From the NCBI GenBank assembly GCA_036642795.1, contig JAVXTH010000017.1, positions 1 through 33,882 on the forward strand: 33,882 bases of DNA, written 5' to 3'. The stretch comes from JAVXTH01 sp036642795 (GTDB lineage Bacteria; Bacillota_I; Bacilli_A; Erysipelotrichales; Erysipelotrichaceae). The notes beneath the pieces are model-generated. The model was not told the origin of the DNA. It did not search any database and was given only the letters and a program-made list of their open reading frames with translations. This document shows positions 1 to 9,201 of the stretch, in pieces; the stretch's first letter is position 1, and every line of letters starts with the position of its first letter. The translations under genes were made by a program, and so were the position numbers.

Positions 1-494
1 TTTTTTAAAGTTCTTACTTTATCTAACATTTCACTCATAAAAGATTGACCACCAAAACCTGGTTCAACGCTCATAATTAAAACAACATCCACAACATCCA
101 ATAATGGTAATACTTCTTCAACGGAGGTTTTTGGCTTTAATGAAATACCAGCCAATGCCTTTTTCTCATGAATCTTTTCGCATAAGTCTCTTGCCGCTTT
201 TTTATCCGCGCATGCTTCAAGATGAAAGGTTAATAAATCAGCACCAGCATCGACAAAAACATCCGCAAAATATTGTGGATTATCAACCATAATATGGACA
301 TCCATAAACATTTCCGTTTTCTTTTTAAAGCCTTTTAGAATATCTGGACCAAAGGTTAAATTAGGAACAAAATGACCATCCATAACATCAAAATGAAGCC
401 ATTTTGCTTCACTATCCATTAAGATTTCTAATTGTTCACTTACCCTACTATAATCCAAAGATAAAATTGATGGTGCGATAATGGTTTCTTTCAT
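1..494 (-). CDS. rpe: Ribulose-phosphate 3-epimerase, 3'-truncated by window edge
   Basis: Interconverts D-ribulose 5-phosphate and D-xylulose 5-phosphate in the cytosolic pentose phosphate pathway. The visible 164 residues begin MKETIIAPSILSLDY and carry the family's TIM-barrel signatures: HFDVMDGHFVPN near residue 35, the MDVHIMV strand with its metal-ligand histidine, and MSVEPGFGGQ near residue 145. About 50 C-terminal residues lie outside the window. The start is supported by an AAGGAGG Shine-Dalgarno sequence 7 to 8 bases upstream, immediately after the rsgA stop codon. It is the last visible gene of the gmk-to-rpe housekeeping run, where rpe follows rsgA as in Bacillus subtilis. Identification is secure; only the 3' end is unseen. 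Confidence 0.95.
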   Translation of the reverse strand, partial: MKETIIAPSILSLDYSRVSEQLEILMDSEAKWLHFDVMDGHFVPNLTFGPDILKGFKKKTEMFMDVHIMVDNPQYFADVFVDAGADLLTFHLEACADKKAARDLCEKIHEKKALAGISLKPKTSVEEVLPLLDVVDVVLIMSVEPGFGGQSFMSEMLDKVRTLK

Positions 495-506
495 AACTTA
501 CCCTCC

Positions 507-1376
507 TTATTTGTATTTATTTGGTTGTGACTTTATGATTTGCGCTATATCTAAATAATTTCGATAACGAATTTTAGATATTTCTCCAATATCAACCGCA
601 TGAGCAATTGCACAATCTGGTTCATTCACATGAACACAATTATGAAAACGACAATTCCCTATTTCTTTTTGAAAGTCAGGAATACAAGCTGCTAGTTTAG
701 TTAAATCCATATTAGTAAAATCCAAAGAAGAAAAGCCTGGTGTATCCGCAATCCAACCATGAGCAACCGGTAATAGTTCACAATGTCTTGTCGTATGCTT
801 TCCTCTACCTAAAGCTTTTGAAATAGCTTGGGTTTGCAAGTGAAATTTAGGTTCCATACGATTTAATAATGAGCTCTTCCCAGCACCACTTTGACCTGTT
901 AATACCGATGTTTTATGATCGATGGCCGCAAATAAATCACGATCATCCATGCCTTTACCACTCTCAAAAACTTCATAACCACTTTTTCGATAATCTTCAA
1001 TAATATTATAAATTGGATCGTTTGGTTTTACTAAATCCATTTTCGTAACGCAGATTAATGGTTTAATACCCGCATAAGCCACCAAAAAGATTAAACGGTC
1101 CACTAGGGTCGTAGAAAAAGTTGGTTCAATATAAGACATCACAATGATTGCCTGATCAACATTGGCAACCAGTGGTCGTTGTAATTCATTTCTTCTTGGG
1201 TATATTTTTTGAATCCCAATTTGGGATGAAAAATGTTCAATATCGACAAGATCACCAACAATGGGTGATGCATTTTTACGCAGTTTACCCATTGCGACAC
1301 AAATCAAGTTTTCACCTGCTTCGTTTCGAACCATATATTGATTTGAAATAATTCTTATAATTCGTCCTTTTTCCAT
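507..1376 (-). CDS. rsgA: Ribosome small-subunit biogenesis GTPase RsgA
   Basis: Circularly permuted GTPase that checks late maturation of the 30S subunit. The 289 residues show an N-terminal OB-fold (about 1-70), then the motifs in permuted order: TKMD (G4) at 111-114, GQSGAGKS (G1 P-loop) at 161-168 and DTPG (G3) at 211-214. A C-terminal zinc site follows, with C242, C247, H249 and C255. Length is normal for the family. Its ATG overlaps the prkC stop by one base (TAATG), so the two are translationally coupled. In Bacillus subtilis RsgA is a PrkC substrate, so the coupling makes biological sense. The visible motifs are all intact. Confidence 0.96.
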   Translation of the reverse strand: MEKGRIIRIISNQYMVRNEAGENLICVAMGKLRKNASPIVGDLVDIEHFSSQIGIQKIYPRRNELQRPLVANVDQAIIVMSYIEPTFSTTLVDRLIFLVAYAGIKPLICVTKMDLVKPNDPIYNIIEDYRKSGYEVFESGKGMDDRDLFAAIDHKTSVLTGQSGAGKSSLLNRMEPKFHLQTQAISKALGRGKHTTRHCELLPVAHGWIADTPGFSSLDFTNMDLTKLAACIPDFQKEIGNCRFHNCVHVNEPDCAIAHAVDIGEISKIRYRNYLDIAQIIKSQPNKYK

Positions 1377-3055
1377 TAGTAATAATATAACGTAATCACG
1401 TTATCTTCCTTTTGAACATAATAACTCTGTTCTTCGGGATTTGATCCAATTACAATTCCCTTTTTATCTTCGCTTATTTCTTCCTCACTAAATTTTTGTT
1501 CAGTTATTACCTTAGCACCTTGTTTAGTTAAGATATCTTTTGCTTCTTTTAATGTTTTACCTTTAATTCCACTTACAACAAATTCAGGATAAGCAGCAAC
1601 TTCAAAACCGATGCTTGTCCATTTATCCGGATCGATATCTTCTCCCTTATCTAATAAGGTCTGTTTTAAAATAGTTCCATATTTTTCACTACTACTAGGA
1701 ACATCGGTTTTATCAACGCGAATTTTTAAGCCTTTGCTTTCAAACATTTTCACCACTTCATCAAGATTTTTACCTGTGTAATCCCCAATCGTATAAAATA
1801 AGCCACGAGAAACAATTAAAGTAACCTCAGTTCCTTCTTTTATTTCTTCTCCTATTTCTGGATCAACACCGATAACTTTGCCACTTTTAATGCTATGGTG
1901 TAATTCTTTTTCTTCATTTTTACTAACTTTCAAACCTAATTCTTCCAATGTATTAGTAGCTTCAACCACACTCATATTACTTACATTTGGAATGGTTAGA
2001 TTTTTATTAGGTGAAAAACCTGAAATCAATCCTGAAAAATACAATAAAACAACCAATACAATTGAACCAATCACACCAAGTAAAATACCAATGATTGTTT
2101 TCTTTGAATGATTATCTTCTTGTTTAGGATGAATCGTATTTTGATTTGCTTGAGCAACTCGTTCAATCTCACTGTGTTCGACAACTCGAGTAGGATCTCC
2201 ATTTTGATTCGGGAAAACAAGTTTCGCTACATTTGCATATTCTGGTAATAAGCAAAGATTCAAATCTTCTAACATTGCTTTTGCCGTTTTATAACGCAAG
2301 GTTTTATTCTTTGCCGTTGCTTTTATAATAATATTTTCAATGGATTGCGGTAACGTTGGATTAAATTCACGTACACTTGGTACTTCTTCACGTAAATGTT
2401 TCATCGCAATCGATACGGGACTATCCCCATGAAATGGTACATCTCCAACTAATAATTCATAAAAGACAATTCCTAATGCATAGATGTCAATTTGATTGGT
2501 TGCGGGTTCTCCACGTGTTGTTTCTGGAGCTAAATAATGGGCACTACCAAGGACTGCATCACTTTGCGTTAATTGTACCGCATCATGAGCTAACGCTATC
2601 CCAAAATCGGTTATTTTAACGGTTCCATCATCTTTAACCAATACATTTTGTGGTTTTATATCACGATGAATAATATTATTTTCATGGGCATTTTGAACAG
2701 CTGAAGTAAGTTGAATCATAATTTCAACTGCTTCTTCTTTATGCAAGGCACCACGTTGATTTAATAATTGTTTTAAAGTTCTGCCTCTTACATATTCCAT
2801 TACGATATAATGACGATTTTCACTCTCACCAACATCGTATACTTCGACCACATTGGGATGAGTAAGTTTACTTGCCGCATTGGCTTCTCTTTGAAAGCGC
2901 AATAAAGTAATCGGATCATTTGCCAAGTCACCACGTAATATTTTAATTGCTACTTCACGATTTAAGATGGTATCAATGCCAAGATAAACATCTGCCATTC
3001 CGCCCTGTCCAAGTGAAGTTACAAGCATATAACGGTCTGCTAACATTTTATTCAT
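1376..3055 (-). CDS. prkC: Serine/threonine protein kinase PrkC with PASTA domains
   Basis: Membrane-anchored Hanks-type kinase that senses muropeptides or peptidoglycan and phosphorylates translation and cell-wall targets. The cytoplasmic kinase domain (about 8-270) has the glycine loop GQGGMADVYLG from residue 16, the VAIK lysine K38, the catalytic loop HRDIKPQN from H130 and the DFG motif at 150-152. One transmembrane helix lies at about 320-346. Three extracellular PASTA repeats follow, at about 352-418, 419-487 and 489-559. The 559 residues are shorter than Bacillus PrkC (648). It overlaps its cognate phosphatase gene by 8 bases and rsgA by 1 base. PASTA domains imply a peptidoglycan wall. 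Confidence 0.96.
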   Translation of the reverse strand: MNKMLADRYMLVTSLGQGGMADVYLGIDTILNREVAIKILRGDLANDPITLLRFQREANAASKLTHPNVVEVYDVGESENRHYIVMEYVRGRTLKQLLNQRGALHKEEAVEIMIQLTSAVQNAHENNIIHRDIKPQNVLVKDDGTVKITDFGIALAHDAVQLTQSDAVLGSAHYLAPETTRGEPATNQIDIYALGIVFYELLVGDVPFHGDSPVSIAMKHLREEVPSVREFNPTLPQSIENIIIKATAKNKTLRYKTAKAMLEDLNLCLLPEYANVAKLVFPNQNGDPTRVVEHSEIERVAQANQNTIHPKQEDNHSKKTIIGILLGVIGSIVLVVLLYFSGLISGFSPNKNLTIPNVSNMSVVEATNTLEELGLKVSKNEEKELHHSIKSGKVIGVDPEIGEEIKEGTEVTLIVSRGLFYTIGDYTGKNLDEVVKMFESKGLKIRVDKTDVPSSSEKYGTILKQTLLDKGEDIDPDKWTSIGFEVAAYPEFVVSGIKGKTLKEAKDILTKQGAKVITEQKFSEEEISEDKKGIVIGSNPEEQSYYVQKEDNVITLYYY

Positions 3056-3788
3056 GATCGTTTTCTCCTTCTATGATAATGACGCTTACATTATCATATC
3101 CACCCGCTTTTTTCGATAATTCAATCAAATGTTCTGCTTTACTCTTCACATCTTCTTTACCACTTAACACATGTGAAATAACCCCCTCTGGTACATAACT
3201 ATGTAAGCCATCGGAGCATATTAACAAGTAGCGATAATCATCTTTAATTTTATTAATATCAATTTTAAGGTTGTCCCAAATCCCTAATGCATTGGTCAAC
3301 ATATTACCTTTTGGTAAGCTCAATGATTTTGCTTTATCAATTTCGCCCGCCTTCATTAAATCAGTAACTAAATTATGATCTTGAGTTAAACATATAAGTT
3401 CATCATAATAACCATACGTACGAGAATCACCGACATTAAAAATATAAGCTTTTTTTTCTTTGGTAATTAAAACGCCTACAATCGTTGTTCCCATTCCTCT
3501 TTGTGTTTTACTTTTTGATGATTGGGAGAAAATAATATCATTGGCTTTTTTAATCGTATCTTTCAACCATGTTTTCACATCTTGATCTTTATGAAACGAT
3601 GGCGCAACTAAAAAAGATGCTTGTACTTCATTCACTGCCATTTTACTAGCGACATCCCCTGCAACACCGCCACCAATTCCATCACATACAACAGCGATAA
3701 AATCGCCATGATGATTATAGCTCATAAAATAACTATCTTGGTTTTGATCACGAACTAAGCCTTTGTCACTAATTCCAAACATGTTCAT
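3048..3788 (-). CDS. prpC: PP2C-family protein serine/threonine phosphatase
   Basis: Metal-dependent (PPM/PP2C) phosphatase that reverses PrkC phosphorylation. The 246 residues are the usual length for bacterial single-domain enzymes. Signatures in order: RDQNQDSYF near residue 13-21 (metal ligand D18), VCDGIGGG at 34-41, a GDSRTYGY strand, LLICSDGLHSYV, and the C-terminal GGYDNVSVIII containing the last metal-binding aspartate. It overlaps rlmN upstream by 4 bases (ATGA) and prkC downstream by 8 bases, the classic coupled kinase/phosphatase arrangement. Called also stp in some genomes. No catalytic residue appears missing. Confidence 0.95.
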   Translation of the reverse strand: MNMFGISDKGLVRDQNQDSYFMSYNHHGDFIAVVCDGIGGGVAGDVASKMAVNEVQASFLVAPSFHKDQDVKTWLKDTIKKANDIIFSQSSKSKTQRGMGTTIVGVLITKEKKAYIFNVGDSRTYGYYDELICLTQDHNLVTDLMKAGEIDKAKSLSLPKGNMLTNALGIWDNLKIDINKIKDDYRYLLICSDGLHSYVPEGVISHVLSGKEDVKSKAEHLIELSKKAGGYDNVSVIIIEGENDHE

Positions 3789-4840
3789 TTTATCACCTCT
3801 TGATTATTTTTACGCATATGTTTTGCTCGCAATTGGCCACATGCTGCATCGATATCGCCACCGTGTTCCTTACGAATGGTACAGCGTACACCAAGTTTCA
3901 TCAATGCATCGTAAAAGCGCATCGCATGAGCATAATCGACACCTTGAAAGCCATTCTCATCGACTGCATTATAAGGAATTAAATTAACATAAGCATTGAT
4001 TCCTTTTACTAATTTAGCCAACTGTGCAATGTGTTCTTTTTGATCGTTTACACCTCGTAATAAGATATATTCAAAAGTTAAACGACGATTATTTTCACTC
4101 ATATAAACTTGAATTGCTTTCATTAATTCAGTTAAAGGATAAGCTTTATTAATTGGCATTAACGTATTTCTTAATTCATCATTGGGAGCATGAAGTGAAA
4201 TTGCCAAATTATATTGCGTATGTTCTTTTGAAAAGTCATAAATACGCGGTACAATTCCACAAGTTGAAATCGTAATATGACGAGCTCCTATGCCTAAACC
4301 TTGATCATCGTTAACAATTTTTAGAAATTTCATTAAATTATCATAGTTATCAAAAGGTTCACCCGTCCCCATAACAACAATATGTGAAAGTCGTTCTTTA
4401 TTCTCATCCAAATCTTTTTGTACCATTAAGACCTGAGCAACCATTTCACCTGCGGTTAAATCACGTTTTTTCTTTAATAAACCACTCGCACAAAAAGCGC
4501 ATCCCATATTACAGCCAACTTGGGATGTAACACATATGCTCTTTCCAAATTCATAACTCATTAAAACACTCTCAATTAATGAACCATCACTCAGCGCAAA
4601 TAAATATTTTCGGGTTCCATCTTTTGATATTTGTTTATCGCGTAATTGTAAAGGAGCTAACATAAAATTTTCACTTAAAATATCGCGTGTTTCCTTTTTT
4701 AAGTCACTCATTTCTTCAATGCTCATTACTCTTTGTCGATATAACCAACGAAAAATTTGATGGCCTCGATATGCTTTCCATCCTTGATCTAAAGAAAATT
4801 GTTTAAGCTCTTCGTAACTTTGATCGTATAAAGATATCAT
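3785..4840 (-). CDS. rlmN: 23S rRNA (adenine-C2)-methyltransferase RlmN
   Basis: Radical SAM enzyme that methylates C2 of A2503 in 23S rRNA and A37 in some tRNAs. In 351 residues it shows the radical SAM cluster motif CNMGCAFC with C110, C114 and C117. It also has the two catalytic cysteines: C103 in the CVTSQVGC segment and C334 in the IDAACGQL segment near the C-terminus. The start codon is preceded by AGGTGAT. The stop is TGA, which overlaps the prpC ATG; this shows TGA is a stop in this organism. An 89-bp gap separates it from rsmB, so a local promoter is possible but not clear by eye. A Cfr-type resistance enzyme is unlikely given the length and the conserved housekeeping context. Confidence 0.96.
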   Translation of the reverse strand: MISLYDQSYEELKQFSLDQGWKAYRGHQIFRWLYRQRVMSIEEMSDLKKETRDILSENFMLAPLQLRDKQISKDGTRKYLFALSDGSLIESVLMSYEFGKSICVTSQVGCNMGCAFCASGLLKKKRDLTAGEMVAQVLMVQKDLDENKERLSHIVVMGTGEPFDNYDNLMKFLKIVNDDQGLGIGARHITISTCGIVPRIYDFSKEHTQYNLAISLHAPNDELRNTLMPINKAYPLTELMKAIQVYMSENNRRLTFEYILLRGVNDQKEHIAQLAKLVKGINAYVNLIPYNAVDENGFQGVDYAHAMRFYDALMKLGVRCTIRKEHGGDIDAACGQLRAKHMRKNNQEVIK

Positions 4841-4929
4841 TGTATTATCACCTGTTTATTATTCTATCATAAAATAGCCTTATATTCTAACTAAGCTCCC
4901 TAATTTATTTAAAAAAACGGTTTGAATCC

Positions 4930-6180
4930 TTATTTTTTCTTTAATTTCGCAAAGTAAAACCCATCACTACCATAAGTAAAAGGAAAAATGGTTGCTTGTT
5001 TAACTAAATCATAATCCAAATGTGTTTCTAAAAACGTTTCAATCTGTTTTTCATTCTCTTTTTTATTTAAGGTACAAGTTGAATAAACCAACGTTCCATT
5101 TTGTTTCACCATTGTTGCCGCACTATTAAGAATTTCTTTTTGAAGTGGTAATAAATGATCCATATCACTTCCTTGCATATGATATTTTATATCGCTTTTG
5201 CCTTTTAAAACACCATAGCCACTACATGGTACATCTGCCAGCACACAATCAAAACTAGCTTTTTCAAAATATTCATCTAAGCATCTAGCATCTAACAGCT
5301 TTGCCTCAATGCTCTTAAGTCCGCAGCGTTGAGCTCCTTGGCGAATAAGCGTAACGCGATGTTCATGGATATCCCCACTTATTACGACTCCTTGATCCTT
5401 CATTAAGGAAGCGATATGGCAACTTTTAGAGCCTGGTGCACCGCAACAATCTAAAACACGGTCCTTTTCTTTTGGATCTAATTCTAGGGCAATCATTTGC
5501 GATGAAGCATCTTGAATGGAGATTAAACCACTTTGATAAGCTTCACTTTCAATTAATTGTTTTCCTTTATAGATTAAACAAGTTTCATTGATTCCACTTG
5601 CTTCATAATCTTGATGTTCCTTTAAAAATGATTTCACATCATGGAAACGATCATCAAAGCGTACCCAAGTATTTCCAATCGTTAAATTATCCTTACATAA
5701 CTTGTCACATATTTCACTTCCATATTGAGCATTCCACATTTTAATCAGCCATAAGGGCAAGGAGTAAGTAATCGATAATACTTCAAAAGGCGTTCCTATA
5801 ATTTCTCTTTTCCCTCGTTTAATCACTTTATGTAGAACTGCATTCACTAATTTTTGATAATTTCCTTTATTTCGTTTCTTCGCTATATCCACCGCTTCAT
5901 TCACAATCGCATATTCCGCAATTCGATCCATAAAGAGCAATTGATATACACTCATATCAAGCAACAAACAAATTTCTTCACTTGGTTTAAGCTTTACGAA
6001 GTCTTCCCATTCATAACGTACCAAACGAGCATTCTGTAAAGTCCCATAAACAATTTGAGTTATAAAAGCTTTATCTTTTTGATCCCAATCCTTTAATTCA
6101 TTGCGTAATAATAAATTCGCATATTTTTTATCAATTGCGACATTACATAATAAACGCCATATCTTTTCTCTTATAACCAT
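4930..6180 (-). CDS. rsmB: 16S rRNA (cytosine-C5-967)-methyltransferase RsmB
   Basis: Methylates C967 of 16S rRNA. From the ATG at 6180 the protein is 416 residues: an N-terminal NusB-like RNA-binding domain (about 1-130), then a Rossmann methyltransferase with the SAM loop CCGAPGSK at 245-252, the DVPCSGYG motif (C319) and the catalytic YSTCT motif (C369). I prefer MVIREKIW as the start because GGGAG lies about 8 bases upstream. A longer form starting at 6195 (MGENT) is possible but has no clear ribosome-binding site. The start overlaps the end of the phosphatase gene by 10 bases. In Bacillus subtilis fmt precedes this gene; here it does not. Confidence 0.94.
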   Translation of the reverse strand: MVIREKIWRLLCNVAIDKKYANLLLRNELKDWDQKDKAFITQIVYGTLQNARLVRYEWEDFVKLKPSEEICLLLDMSVYQLLFMDRIAEYAIVNEAVDIAKKRNKGNYQKLVNAVLHKVIKRGKREIIGTPFEVLSITYSLPLWLIKMWNAQYGSEICDKLCKDNLTIGNTWVRFDDRFHDVKSFLKEHQDYEASGINETCLIYKGKQLIESEAYQSGLISIQDASSQMIALELDPKEKDRVLDCCGAPGSKSCHIASLMKDQGVVISGDIHEHRVTLIRQGAQRCGLKSIEAKLLDARCLDEYFEKASFDCVLADVPCSGYGVLKGKSDIKYHMQGSDMDHLLPLQKEILNSAATMVKQNGTLVYSTCTLNKKENEKQIETFLETHLDYDLVKQATIFPFTYGSDGFYFAKLKKK

Positions 6181-6956
6181 TGTGTTTTCTCCCATCTTCG
6201 AAACTGTTTTCGAAGTAATAAATATAACGTATAAGTTACTAAAAACCCTGCGGTTACATCACTTAAAAAGTGTGCTCCTACGATCATTCTTGATAGTCCC
6301 ATTAATATAATAAAACTAAAGGAAAGGATGACATAGATTTTTTTATTTGCTCTTTTTTCAGGAACATAATCCGGAATTGCACAAAGGCATAGAATCGTTG
6401 ATGCCATTGCGGTATGACCACTTGGGAAGGAATAATAACCAGTAAACCCTTGTGGTAAAAACCAAGCTGTAAACTGCGTTATGTCCTCCATTTGACGAAA
6501 GCGAACGCGTCCCCAAAAAGGTTTTATTATATTAATTACAATCGTTGATGTTAGAAGTAATAAACAAAATAACATTCCAACTTTTTCATAATCTTTTAAA
6601 AACTTAAGTGGCATTATTTTCACAAAGAAGGCTATTACCATCATAATTACAATTGCTAGGATTGAAACTTTTAATATCTCATTATTTAAGGGTACATAGT
6701 TTCTTAATGGATAAGCAAGATAAAAACAAGCAAGAAAGCTTAAGCATAAATAGATACTTTTTTTATGAATACGATAAAAGCTCATAATCGTAAAAGGTAG
6801 AATTAAATAAATAATATTTAATACATAATTTTGAAAGAATAAGCCAAAGAGATTATTTGGATCATATAAATATTGATCAATCTTTAAATCATAAAAACTA
6901 GCAAATAGCATGAATACGATACAAATACTATAAACCAAATACTTTTTCTTTATCAT
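6171..6956 (-). CDS. PAP2-family membrane phosphatase
   Basis: Integral membrane lipid phosphatase of the PAP2 superfamily, with about six hydrophobic helices in 261 residues. The three phosphatase motifs are visible: K145 to R152 (KPFWGRVR, a variant of KX6RP with F in place of P), YSFPSGHT around 178-181, and SRMIVGAHFLSD with R223, H229 and D233. Substrate is unknown: undecaprenyl pyrophosphate or phosphatidylglycerol phosphate are plausible for the family. The start at 6956 is chosen because AGGAGTG lies 5 bases upstream; a longer reading into priA has no such signal. It sits between priA and rsmB, where def and fmt are found in Bacillus subtilis. Confidence 0.9.
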   Translation of the reverse strand: MIKKKYLVYSICIVFMLFASFYDLKIDQYLYDPNNLFGLFFQNYVLNIIYLILPFTIMSFYRIHKKSIYLCLSFLACFYLAYPLRNYVPLNNEILKVSILAIVIMMVIAFFVKIMPLKFLKDYEKVGMLFCLLLLTSTIVINIIKPFWGRVRFRQMEDITQFTAWFLPQGFTGYYSFPSGHTAMASTILCLCAIPDYVPEKRANKKIYVILSFSFIILMGLSRMIVGAHFLSDVTAGFLVTYTLYLLLRKQFRRWEKTQWL

Positions 6957-6964
6957 AAACACTC

Positions 6965-9130
6965 CTATTCTAACATCATTGGATCCATATCTAATTCTAA
7001 ATGGCTTCGACATTTTGTTTTTTTATGGAAAGCTAAGACCTTATGCATATTTTCTAATAATCGATCATGGTCTTTATCTTTCAAAATAATTCGATATCGA
7101 TATTCATCTTTAATTTTAAGTAATTCACTTGGTCCTAAGCATTTTAACTGTGGTAAGTCTTTCAACATAGTTGCGATTAAAGCTGCATCATTACTTGCAA
7201 CTTCTTTATCTTTATGAGCACATAAGATTGAGCTTAAATAAGTATAAGGAGGATATTTCGCAAGATGTCGATATTTCATTTCCATGGCGAAGAATTGGCG
7301 ATAATCATGATGAGCTGCGCACTGTAAAGCATAATGGGTTGTATCATAGCACTGTAACAGCACTTCCCCAGCAATATTACCACGACCACTGCGACCACAT
7401 GCCTGTGCTATCATATCATACGTCAGTTCACAACAACGATAATCGCTTCGATTTAACATCGCATCGCCATTGACAATTCCAACTAAACTCACTGCTTCAA
7501 AATCAAGCCCTTTGGCAATCATTTGTGTTCCTAATAATATATCGCCTTCTGCATCAAAGCTAGCTAATAATTTTTCATGAGCATTTTTCTTACTTGTCGT
7601 ATCGCTATCCATCCGCACAATTTTGGCAAAAGGGAATTTTTCTTGAATGATTTCATGTAAACGCTGCGTACCTACTCCTACATAATGCCACTGCTTTTCT
7701 CCACATTCTGGACATTGATAAGGTAGTTGTTTTTGAAAACCACACGTATGACATTTTAGTACATGATCTTCTTTATGATACGACATTGCGATATCACAAT
7801 GTGGGCACATCTCAACATGGCCACAAGCCATACAACGTAAAATTGGGGTATAACCTCTGCGATTTAATAATAAAATAACTTTTTCATGTTGAAGCAAACG
7901 TTGTCGAATCGCAGCTTCTAAAGCATTTGAGACAATATAACTTTCTCCATTTTTTAGTGCTTGACGCATTTCAATCATTTTAACTTGAGGAAAATTATGA
8001 TTGATTCGTGATTTCATTTCAACCAATTGATATTGTCCCTTATACCCTCTTGCATAGGATTCTAAACAAGGTGTTGCACTCCCTAGTACAACTTTACAGT
8101 CATGGTATTTCCCTCGCCATATCGCAATATCACGGCAATGATAACAAGGCGAGTGATCTTGTTTATAACTTTGATCGTGTTCTTCATCCAGGACAATTAA
8201 ACCTAAATGTTCAAAAGGCATAAAAATGGCACTTCTTGTCCCAACCACGACCTTCACTTTATTATGTTTTACTAATTGAAACTGTTCATATTTTTCTTGC
8301 GCATTTAAACCGGAATGATAAATTGCCACATTTGATGAAAAGCGCATTTTTACGCGTTTTACCATTTGTGGTGTTAATGAAATTTCAGGTACTAAAATCA
8401 ATACTTGTTTTCCCTCTTTTAGTATTTGTTGAGCACATTGTAAATATACTTCACTCTTTCCCGATCCCGTAACCCCATGAAGCAAAGAAACTTGAAAGCC
8501 TGGTTTATCAAGAATTTTATGGATTGCCACCTGTTGTTCACTTGTTAATGAAAAAACTTCATCTTTCTCTTTTGTATCATCAAGCTCTCCCACTACTTCT
8601 TTTTGAATTACTTTTACTAACTGTAAATCAATCAGTTTTTTTGTGACACTTTTATATTGTTCAACCCATTCTCGTTTTTTCATGCCTTCGCTATCTTTTA
8701 ATGCAGCCAAAGCATTCGCTTGTTTGATGGTTAAATGATCTCCATCTTTCACATAGACAACCCAATCTTCTACTTTGATTAATTGATGATTCGATCGTGG
8801 CTTTAACTTAGCAGGTAGCATCACTTGAAAACATGCGATCATCGCCGCAATGTAATGGTAGGACATATAAGCAGCCAACTCAAAAAGTTCATCGTTGATC
8901 AGTGGTTCTTGATCTAATACAGCGATGATTTCTTTTAATTTATATTTACTTTGATCAAGATAATCTTGATTTACTTCTTCTACTTGATCAACAAACCCAA
9001 TTAAACTCTTATTGCCAAAAGGAACTTCAACCCGAATCCCTTTTTGCACAGTAAAGAAACTACTTAAGTAGGTAAAGGTACGATTAAGCGTTAAAGAAGA
9101 ATATTCAATATAAACATGAACGATTTTCAT
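6965..9130 (-). CDS. priA: Primosomal replication helicase PriA
   Basis: 3'-to-5' DNA helicase that reloads the replisome at stalled forks. The 721-residue protein has the N-terminal 3'BD-like region (MKIVHVYIEYSS), Walker A GVTGSGKSEVY near residue 220, the DEEH box (VLDEEHDQSYK) and the GSATP motif. The zinc-binding insertion contains paired cysteines (CMACGHVEMCPHC, then CHTCG and CPECG). C-terminal helicase motifs follow, including LLGTQMIAKGLDF. It is slightly shorter than Bacillus PriA (about 805). Its position downstream of gmk is the standard order, but rpoZ and coaBC are absent between them. A terminator lies between gmk and priA, so priA probably has its own promoter or receives readthrough. 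Confidence 0.96.
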   Translation of the reverse strand: MKIVHVYIEYSSLTLNRTFTYLSSFFTVQKGIRVEVPFGNKSLIGFVDQVEEVNQDYLDQSKYKLKEIIAVLDQEPLINDELFELAAYMSYHYIAAMIACFQVMLPAKLKPRSNHQLIKVEDWVVYVKDGDHLTIKQANALAALKDSEGMKKREWVEQYKSVTKKLIDLQLVKVIQKEVVGELDDTKEKDEVFSLTSEQQVAIHKILDKPGFQVSLLHGVTGSGKSEVYLQCAQQILKEGKQVLILVPEISLTPQMVKRVKMRFSSNVAIYHSGLNAQEKYEQFQLVKHNKVKVVVGTRSAIFMPFEHLGLIVLDEEHDQSYKQDHSPCYHCRDIAIWRGKYHDCKVVLGSATPCLESYARGYKGQYQLVEMKSRINHNFPQVKMIEMRQALKNGESYIVSNALEAAIRQRLLQHEKVILLLNRRGYTPILRCMACGHVEMCPHCDIAMSYHKEDHVLKCHTCGFQKQLPYQCPECGEKQWHYVGVGTQRLHEIIQEKFPFAKIVRMDSDTTSKKNAHEKLLASFDAEGDILLGTQMIAKGLDFEAVSLVGIVNGDAMLNRSDYRCCELTYDMIAQACGRSGRGNIAGEVLLQCYDTTHYALQCAAHHDYRQFFAMEMKYRHLAKYPPYTYLSSILCAHKDKEVASNDAALIATMLKDLPQLKCLGPSELLKIKDEYRYRIILKDKDHDRLLENMHKVLAFHKKTKCRSHLELDMDPMMLE

Positions 9131-9174
9131 AATCCACCCTACTCTCTTTTGTTTATTTTACCACAAACTAGTAC

Positions 9175-9199
9175 AAAAAAATCGCCAATTGACGATTTT
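9175..9199 (-). terminator. Rho-independent terminator downstream of gmk
   Basis: Reading the minus strand, AAAATCG and CGATTTT form a 7-bp stem around the 8-base loop TCAATTGG, and the descending arm runs into a T tract. It starts 3 bases after the gmk stop codon. The stem is short and AT-rich, so termination may be partial, allowing some transcription into priA. Confidence 0.65.
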
Positions 9200-9201
9200 A
9201 G